From contig CACXEL010000181.1 of the NCBI GenBank assembly GCA_902766655.1, positions 1 to 9,103 of the forward strand: a stretch of 9,103 nt of DNA. The letters run 5' to 3'. The notes under the pieces are model-generated. The model had not been told where the DNA came from and did no database searches. It saw nothing but the letters and a program-made list of their open reading frames with translations. Source of the stretch: an uncultured Lachnospiraceae bacterium. GTDB lineage: Bacteria > Bacillota > Clostridia > Lachnospirales > Lachnospiraceae. The translations under genes and the position numbers were made by a program. Positions within the stretch are counted from its first letter, which is position 1; every line of letters starts with the position of its first letter. Positions 1-4,753 of this stretch are shown piece by piece.

Positions 1-512
1 AGGAGCTTGTCGTTGGGGATGACGATCAGGGTATCGACCTTCTGCTTGAGCTTGTCGATACCGGTCAGGGCGTTCTCCATGCGCTTTCTGGCCTCGAAGC
101 GGAAGGGCTTCGTGACAACGCCGACGGTGAGGCAGCCCATCTCCCTCGCGAGAGAGGCCACGACCGGAGCGCCGCCTGTGCCGGTGCCGCCGCCCATACC
201 GCAGGTGACGAAGACCATGTCAGCGCCGCTGATGACCTGCTTGATCTCATCGGTGCTCTCGTTGGCCGCCTGCTCGCCGACCTCCGGCTTGGCGCCGGCG
301 CCGAGGCCCTTGGTGACCTTCTCACCGATCTGAACAACTGTCGGGGCCTTGCAGAAAGCAAGCGCCTGCTTGTCCGTGTTGATGCCGACGAATTCAACAC
401 CGCCGATGGTCTCGTCGACCATGCGATTGACCGCGTTGTTGCCGGCTCCGCCGACACCGACGACAATTATACGTGCAGCAGCTTCATTTTCATTGGATGT
501 GATTTCTAACAA
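1..512 (-). CDS. ftsZ: Cell division GTPase FtsZ, N-terminal part (3' end beyond the window)
   Basis: FtsZ is the tubulin-like GTPase that polymerises into the cytokinetic ring. About 170 N-terminal residues are visible. The protein begins M-L-E-I-T-S-N-E after a short variable leader. The nucleotide-binding start [15 protein letters not shown] lies at residues 17-31, NTD at 45-47, the tubulin signature GGGTGTG at 107-113, and TKPFRFE at 134-140. The start is TTG at 510-512: a GGAGG at 520-524 sits 7 bases upstream, and the next in-frame ATG is residue 31, inside the nucleotide-binding domain. The residue before the signature loop is Cys104, where many FtsZ proteins have Ala, and GGAP replaces the commoner GAAP. 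The gene lies 277 bases after ftsQ and appears to have its own promoter (752-780), so it can be expressed apart from the upstream operon. The C-terminal linker and tail peptide are not in the window. Identity is certain; only the start codon is inferred. Confidence 0.97.
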   Translation of the reverse strand, partial: MLEITSNENEAAARIIVVGVGGAGNNAVNRMVDETIGGVEFVGINTDKQALAFCKAPTVVQIGEKVTKGLGAGAKPEVGEQAANESTDEIKQVISGADMVFVTCGMGGGTGTGGAPVVASLAREMGCLTVGVVTKPFRFEARKRMENALTGIDKLKQKVDTLIVIPNDKL

Positions 513-519
513 GACACTT

Positions 520-524
520 CCTCC
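520..524 (-). promoter_or_regulatory. Ribosome binding site of ftsZ, fixes a TTG start
   Basis: GGAGG on the minus strand lies 7 bases before the TTG at 510-512. No ATG or GTG in the correct frame lies nearby, so this site supports the TTG as the ftsZ initiator. Confidence 0.85.
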
Positions 525-610
525 TTCTTCCCTTCCCCGCAGCTGTCTTTTGCCTTACAGAAGAGAGCAAACTTTGTTACTTTTTGGGGCCAGGGGCCTC
601 CTATGATATC

Positions 611-642
611 GGCACACGCCGCCAGCCTCGGGGGCCGGTGCC
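611..642 (-). other. GC-rich stem-loop in the ftsZ leader
   Basis: On the minus strand, CCGGCC and GGCTGG (one G-U pair) form a 6-bp stem around a 5-base loop (622-638). An outer GGCA/TGCC pairing (611-614 with 639-642) encloses it, with a 7-base bulge on one side. No T-run follows, so it is not a standard terminator. If the promoter at 752-780 is used, this hairpin lies in the middle of a leader of about 230 bases. Its function is unknown. Confidence 0.4.
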
Positions 643-751
643 CTCCTGACACAGCCGGCAGCTGCCTGTAAACAGTCAGTCAACTTACCCTGCGGTCAAA
701 AACGGGCATAAACGGTCGCATAGAACGCCTTATTTACCACATATCACAATA

Positions 752-780
752 ATCATATAGTTTTTGGGGTCATTTATCAA
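752..780 (-). promoter_or_regulatory. Predicted sigma-A promoter for ftsZ
   Basis: Reading the minus strand, TTGATA (775-780) and TATGAT (752-757) are separated by exactly 17 bases. Each hexamer matches the housekeeping consensus at five of six positions. Transcription would start near 745, giving a leader of about 233 bases before the TTG start. The site lies just downstream of the ftsQ stop, in an AT-rich patch within an otherwise GC-rich cluster. Dedicated ftsZ promoters are common in bacteria; use of this one is inferred. Confidence 0.7.
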
Positions 781-783
781 GGA

Positions 784-807
784 ATTTTTTCACTTTTTTG
801 AAAAAAT
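784..807. repeat. AT-rich inverted repeat over the ftsQ stop codon
   Basis: ATTTTTTCA (784-792) and TGAAAAAAT (799-807) form a perfect 9-bp inverted repeat around a 6-base spacer. It covers the last few ftsQ codons and the TGA stop, directly before the ftsZ promoter. All but one pair per arm is A-T, so it would make a weak RNA hairpin. It could act as weak termination signal, as a promoter UP-like tract, or have no role. Confidence 0.4.
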
Positions 808-2295
808 AACCTCATCCTGACTGCCGTCAAAATTCTCCAGATGAAGGGTTCCGGTGAGCCCTGCCAGGTGGGGATGGATGTACTTGAGCTCGTTCAGCCG
901 CTCATCCAGATAGTCACCGGTCCCGAGCCGGACCTCGGCGCCTCCGTAAAGGACCGAGAGGTCCATATTATCACCGATCACGATCCTGTCAGGCACGTTG
1001 CCCGTATTGATTACATAGGTACGAAAAGTGTCCAGCATATCAAATACACGGCTGTTCTGTCCCGGGACAGTCTGCCCCACCTCGATTCTGGAAAATGTAA
1101 GCCCTTCGACCAGAGGAATATAGACCAGCACGGCCCCGCTCTCCGACTTCAGCATGTCCTCCGAGGTGGACCTGGCAGTATTCTCCGCATACCCGGACAT
1201 GTCGTTCTCCGGCGCACCGGTCCCATCGTCCGTTGTCTCTTCCCCGGTGATCACGACAGGCGCAATGACATCGCCGTCGGTGTTCTCGAACGTAATGGTA
1301 TCATCACCGGCCGAATCCGCAGTTTCACCGTTCCCGGAAGCCGGGGCCTCCGAGAAAGCCTCTGAATCCTCCCCGTCACCGGTATGATCGCCGCTGTATG
1401 CTTCCTCGTCAGAGTGCTCCTCCGATTCGTCTCCTTCACTGTAGAGCTCCGATTCTTCTTCGGAACCTTCGTAACTCTCCAGATAGACAGGTGGCGCCAG
1501 CCTTCCGAAAAGCCTGACTGCCGTAAGCTCCTGCGGGGCAATCACATCAGCGCCGTCTTCCCCCTGTGATCCCTCCGCGGGTGAGTCCGTGCCGGAAGGA
1601 TTGTTTTCTTCCGCCGCTGCCGCAGCTTCCTCAGGAGTTCTGGGGCCAGACGATTCACCCTCCTCCGCCACTGCTTCCGCAGGGGTCCTGGGGCCGGACG
1701 ATTCACCCTCCTCCGCCGCTGCTTCCGCAGGGGTCCTCGGGCCGGATGATTCGCCCTCCTCCGCTGCTTCAGCTTCTGCAGGCGTGCCCGGGCCAGACGA
1801 TTCGTTTCCTGCCGGGATAGGTGCCGGTTCCTCATTTCCCGTGCCTTCCTGTACGTTCGGGAGACCGCCACGCAGCATGAGATTGTAATCTGCCTGGCTG
1901 TAAACGGACAGGACCTGTACCATGCCTGTCCGGTCGAAGTACCAGTAATGGTCGTCAAAGAAGACGTAGCCGACCAGCGGCTTCTCCTCCACGATCACCT
2001 CGACGTTCCGGGGCCCTTTCATGTTCACAGTGATGGTGTCGATAAAGGTGTTCCCGGGGACGCGACGCCCGCGGTTGGTCAGGGCCAGATAGAGAGAATT
2101 GTGCCCCAGAGTGCCCTGCATCAGGTACTCCATGACCTCCTCCTCCGTCTGGTGGTAGCTGCCGCGCACCTTATACCCGTCCACCTGAAAAAAGAGGACG
2201 GAAATGAGGACCGCCAGGGCCGCCACGCAGATCCCGAGCAGCCCGCTCATGACCTTATTCGTTTTTCTTCTTCTCTTATATTTCTTTCCTGACAT
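790..2295 (-). CDS. ftsQ: Cell division protein FtsQ/DivIB with a large acidic insertion
   Basis: FtsQ/DivIB is a bitopic divisome protein that works with FtsL and DivIC to couple septal peptidoglycan synthesis to the ring. The 501-residue protein has a basic cytoplasmic tail (KKYKRRRK near residues 4-11), one membrane segment (about 16-36), a POTRA domain (about 38-105, starting near YKVRG) and the first part of the beta domain (EEKPLVGYVFF...YWYFDRTGMV, about 103-126). A low-complexity stretch of about 258 residues (131-388) follows. The beta domain then resumes at VYIPLVEGLTFSRIEVGQTV (391-410) and continues to the end. DivIB proteins are usually about 250-300 residues, close to this one without the insert. 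By hand count the insert has about 65 acidic and 8 basic residues, and it contains four tandem repeats. The ATG start overlaps the murD end by 20 bases, suggesting translational coupling; only weak Shine-Dalgarno sequence precedes it. The next ATG (Met16) would remove the basic tail and is less likely. Confidence 0.9.
   Translation of the reverse strand: MSGKKYKRRRKTNKVMSGLLGICVAALAVLISVLFFQVDGYKVRGSYHQTEEEVMEYLMQGTLGHNSLYLALTNRGRRVPGNTFIDTITVNMKGPRNVEVIVEEKPLVGYVFFDDHYWYFDRTGMVQVLSVYSQADYNLMLRGGLPNVQEGTGNEEPAPIPAGNESSGPGTPAEAEAAEEGESSGPRTPAEAAAEEGESSGPRTPAEAVAEEGESSGPRTPEEAAAAAEENNPSGTDSPAEGSQGEDGADVIAPQELTAVRLFGRLAPPVYLESYEGSEEESELYSEGDESEEHSDEEAYSGDHTGDGEDSEAFSEAPASGNGETADSAGDDTITFENTDGDVIAPVVITGEETTDDGTGAPENDMSGYAENTARSTSEDMLKSESGAVLVYIPLVEGLTFSRIEVGQTVPGQNSRVFDMLDTFRTYVINTGNVPDRIVIGDNMDLSVLYGGAEVRLGTGDYLDERLNELKYIHPHLAGLTGTLHLENFDGSQDEVIFSKK
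1606..1806 (-). repeat. Four-copy 48-bp tandem repeat within ftsQ
   Basis: Four in-frame units encode variants of ESSGP(R/G)TPAEA followed by an Ala/Glu run, at FtsQ residues 164-230. Unit lengths in translation order are 17, 16, 16 and 18 residues. The recurring GA(C/T)GATTC marker on the plus strand starts at 1649, 1697, 1745 and 1796. The copies beginning at 1642 and 1690 are identical at 46 of 48 bases, which suggests recent duplication. All visible length differences are multiples of three, so the frame is kept. Confidence 0.9.
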
Positions 2296-3640
2296 ACTCT
2301 TTGAACTGGTCTCCCCTCACCTCGTAGTTGGGGAACTCGCCCCAGGAAGCGCAGGCGGGAGACAGAAGGACGGCATCGCCCGGCCGGGCGTTGTCGCGGC
2401 AGAAATCCATGGCTTCACGCATGGTCTCGAACATGACGATCTGCTCCGCCGGGAAGCCGCAGGCGAGGGCGGCCTTCTGAATATTGTACCTGGTAGCGCC
2501 TTCCAGGATCAGGTATCTGACCTTGCCGTCGAAGGATTGGATCCACTCGGTATAGTCGGAGCCCTTGTCGTAGCCGCCCGCGATGAGGAGGGTGGGCCAC
2601 TTCATGGCCTGAATGCCTTTGATGGCGGCATCCGGGTTGGTGCCCTTGGAGTCGTTGTACCAGACCACGCCGTTCTTTGTGTCCACATACTCGATCCGGT
2701 GGGCCACCGGCCGGAAGGCCAGGGTGGAGGTGCGGATGCTGTCCATGGGGACACCGGCGAAGTAGGCCATGGCCACGGCGGCCATCACATTTTCAAAATT
2801 GTGGGTGCCGATGAGGTGGAGGTCCTCGGTGTCCAGAACACGGATCTCATTTCCTCCATCCCGCAGCACAATGGTCCTTCCGTCCAGGAAAATACCTTCC
2901 GGCAGCTCCCTCGCGGATGAGAAGAAGAATACTCTGGCACTGCACCTCCCGGCGAAGGCCCGCAGCTCCGCGTCCTCATAGTTGAGCACACATACGTCTG
3001 CCTTCGTCTGGTTCATGGAAATGCACTCCTTGACCCGGATATACTCCTCCATGGTGTGGTGGCGGTTCAGATGATCGGGCGTAATGTTCAAAATGGCGGA
3101 GGCTACAGGGTGGAAGTCCTCTATGGTCTCCAGCTGGAAGCTGGAAATCTCCGCCACGACAGTGGATTTCTCCGTCGTCTTCAGGGCAGCGCCGGTGTAG
3201 GCGTTGCCGATGTTGCCCACAACGTACACCTCCGGGCAGGCATCCTCCATGATTTCGCCCAGGAGGGACGTCGTTGTGGTCTTGCCATTGGTGCCGGTGA
3301 CGGCCAGAACCCGGCCATGTGTGGCCTGCCAGGCCAGTTCCACCTCGCCCCAGATCCGGATACCGGCATCCCGCAGGGCGTTCACCGCAGGCTTGTCAGT
3401 GGGCACACCGGGGCTTAAGACCACAAGGTCGAGGGAAGAGGCCACCTCCGGCGGGATGCTGCCCACGAGACCCTCCGCTTTGTCCGGACAGGCCAGGAGG
3501 GCCGTCAGGCTTTCAGGGGTCTTGTCTTCATTTTCATCGAACAGGATGGGGTGGGCGCCCAGGGAGGTGAGCAGATCAGCCGCGCCGATCCCGCTCTTGC
3601 CCGCGCCGTATACCAGTACCGTTTTACCTTTCAAATCCAT
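2276..3640 (-). CDS. murD: UDP-N-acetylmuramoyl-L-alanine--D-glutamate ligase MurD
   Basis: MurD is the cytoplasmic ATP-dependent ligase that adds D-glutamate to UDP-MurNAc-L-Ala. From the chosen start the protein has 454 residues, normal for the family. It opens MDLKGKTVLVYGAGKSG, a Rossmann-like UDP-binding domain. The central ATPase domain carries the P-loop GTNGKTT (116-122) and the NITPDHLNRH segment. The C-terminal domain carries WYNDSKGTNPDAA, LIAGGYDKG and LLSPACASWGEFPNYEVRGDQF, all MurD hallmarks. A longer frame opens at GTG 3655, but ATG 3640 has GGAGG (3649-3653) 8 bases upstream and gives the usual N-terminus, and the GTG lies within two bases of that ribosome binding site. It follows mraY by 57 bases containing a hairpin, and its 3' end overlaps ftsQ by 20 bases. 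In many related clusters ftsW and murG follow murD; here they do not. Confidence 0.96.
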   Translation of the reverse strand: MDLKGKTVLVYGAGKSGIGAADLLTSLGAHPILFDENEDKTPESLTALLACPDKAEGLVGSIPPEVASSLDLVVLSPGVPTDKPAVNALRDAGIRIWGEVELAWQATHGRVLAVTGTNGKTTTTSLLGEIMEDACPEVYVVGNIGNAYTGAALKTTEKSTVVAEISSFQLETIEDFHPVASAILNITPDHLNRHHTMEEYIRVKECISMNQTKADVCVLNYEDAELRAFAGRCSARVFFFSSARELPEGIFLDGRTIVLRDGGNEIRVLDTEDLHLIGTHNFENVMAAVAMAYFAGVPMDSIRTSTLAFRPVAHRIEYVDTKNGVVWYNDSKGTNPDAAIKGIQAMKWPTLLIAGGYDKGSDYTEWIQSFDGKVRYLILEGATRYNIQKAALACGFPAEQIVMFETMREAMDFCRDNARPGDAVLLSPACASWGEFPNYEVRGDQFKEYVRKEI

Positions 3641-3648
3641 AATATCAT

Positions 3649-3653
3649 CCTCC
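3649..3653 (-). promoter_or_regulatory. Ribosome binding site of murD, decides the start
   Basis: GGAGG on the minus strand sits 8 bases before ATG 3640. It directly overlaps the upstream in-frame GTG (3653-3655), which makes that GTG an unlikely initiator. Confidence 0.85.
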
Positions 3654-3667
3654 ACGCAAGCTTGAAA

Positions 3668-3690
3668 TTGGCAGACGCGAGGTCTGCCAA
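3668..3690 (-). other. Perfect 9-bp stem-loop between mraY and murD
   Basis: TTGGCAGAC (3668-3676) and GTCTGCCAA (3682-3690) pair perfectly around the 5-base loop GCGAG. The structure fills much of the 57-base gap between the mraY stop and the murD ribosome binding site. On the minus strand only TTTC follows, not a real T-run, so full termination is unlikely. A pause, partial terminator, RNase processing site or mRNA stabiliser are all possible. Confidence 0.6.
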
Positions 3691-3697
3691 AGTCATT

Positions 3698-4657
3698 TTA
3701 CAGGGCCAGGAGGCCCAGAAGGGCCAGAAGAGCCGTCACGATGGTAAAGACTGCCACGACCCGGGTCTCAGACCAGCCGCTGAGCTCGAAGTGGTGGTGA
3801 ATGGGAGCCATTTTGAAGATCCGCTTGCCGTGGGTCAGCTTGAAATAGCCGACCTGCAGGATGACCGAGAGGACCTCGACAAGGTAAATGAGACCCACGA
3901 TCAGAATGAAGAGCGGCATCTGGAGCGCGTAAGCTGTACCAACCACAAAGCCGCCCAGGGCCAGGGAGCCGGTATCGCCCATGAAGACCTGGGCCGGATG
4001 GGCGTTGTAGAGCAGAAAGCCCAGGAGTCCGCCGGCCACAGCGGAGGAGATGGGCGCCACGCCGCCGTCCAGGAGGAGGGAGGCGATGGTGAAAAAGACG
4101 GCCACGACCGCAGTCACGGATGAGGCCAGACCGTCGACGCCGTCCGTAAAGTTGACGCCGTTGACCGTACCCGCGACAGCGAAGACGAGCATGGGATAGG
4201 TCAGGATGCCAAGATCCACCATCTGACCGCCTGCGAAGGGGATACGAATCAGGAGGGAGATGTCGGAGAAGAAGCGGACGTAGATGATGAAGACCGCTAT
4301 GATCACGAGTTCCAGCAGGAGCTTCTGCCAGGCCAGAAGGCCGTCGCTGTTCTTTTTGACGACCTTGAGGTAGTCATCCAGGAACCCCAGGAGTCCGTAG
4401 GCCAGGGTCAGGAAGAGGACCGGCCCCGTCCTCGGGTAGCGCCAGACAAAGAAGAGAGAGGTGACCGTGACGGCTGCCAGGAAGGTAATGCCGCCCATGG
4501 TGGGGGTGCCGGCCTTCTTCAGGTGGGCCTTGACGCCCAGCTCCCGCTCGGTCTGCCCGAACTTGAGGCGTCTTAAGAAGGGGATCATGACCGGTCCCAG
4601 GGCTGCCGTGATGGCAAATGAGATAAATGCAGGCAGAATTGCGGATAACTCAACCAT
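3698..4657 (-). CDS. mraY: Phospho-N-acetylmuramoyl-pentapeptide-transferase MraY
   Basis: MraY is the integral membrane enzyme that transfers phospho-MurNAc-pentapeptide from UDP to undecaprenyl phosphate, forming lipid I. The 319-residue protein is hydrophobic throughout, consistent with about ten membrane helices, and has normal length for a Gram-positive MraY. Family motifs are in order: KKAGTPTMGG (47-56), LDDYLK with the paired aspartates 94-95, NFTDGVDGL (169-177), FMGDTGSLALGG (225-236) and the histidine motif PIHHHFE (285-291). The start is ATG 4657; a purine-rich AGGAAAGAGAG lies upstream but rather far, so the ribosome binding site is only moderate. It follows the PBP by 96 bases and precedes murD, the usual place in a dcw cluster. 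All catalytic residues I can recognise are present. Confidence 0.97.
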   Translation of the reverse strand: MVELSAILPAFISFAITAALGPVMIPFLRRLKFGQTERELGVKAHLKKAGTPTMGGITFLAAVTVTSLFFVWRYPRTGPVLFLTLAYGLLGFLDDYLKVVKKNSDGLLAWQKLLLELVIIAVFIIYVRFFSDISLLIRIPFAGGQMVDLGILTYPMLVFAVAGTVNGVNFTDGVDGLASSVTAVVAVFFTIASLLLDGGVAPISSAVAGGLLGFLLYNAHPAQVFMGDTGSLALGGFVVGTAYALQMPLFILIVGLIYLVEVLSVILQVGYFKLTHGKRIFKMAPIHHHFELSGWSETRVVAVFTIVTALLALLGLLAL

Positions 4658-4684
4658 ATGCTTGTGCTCTCTTTCCTGTTCTTA

Positions 4685-4712
4685 TTTTACGGAAGCTCCG
4701 CTTTTACGGAGC
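4685..4712 (-). other. Stem-loop with direct repeat between the PBP gene and mraY
   Basis: GCTCCG (4695-4700) and CGGAGC (4707-4712) form a perfect 6-bp stem around a 6-base loop. TTTTACGGA also occurs twice, at 4685-4693 and 4702-4710, a 17-base period that makes a direct repeat overlapping the hairpin. On the minus strand the stem is followed by TTCCGTAAAATAAG, with no T-run. This is an intercistronic RNA structure or duplication remnant; function is unknown. Confidence 0.45.
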
Positions 4713-4753
4713 AGCCGAAGTGCGATGGGGGCTTCATGCCGAATCAATGCTGC

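Noticed and set aside
597..602. AGGAGG on the minus strand as a ribosome binding site for a small leader peptide
   Set aside because: No ATG, GTG or TTG follows at a suitable distance.
1606..1806. Possible CRISPR array
   Set aside because: Units of 48-51 bases are contiguous, coding and in frame, with no unique spacers.
1589..1888. Plus-strand frame with repeated GVLGPDDSP motif
   Set aside because: It is the antisense shadow of the in-frame 48-bp repeat in ftsQ and has no ribosome binding site.
2204..2920. Plus-strand frame of 238 residues
   Set aside because: It lies antisense to the ends of ftsQ and murD, both of which have clear family motifs.
3641..3655. GTG 3655 as the murD start
   Set aside because: The GGAGG ribosome binding site overlaps this GTG, and ATG 3640 gives the normal MurD N-terminus.
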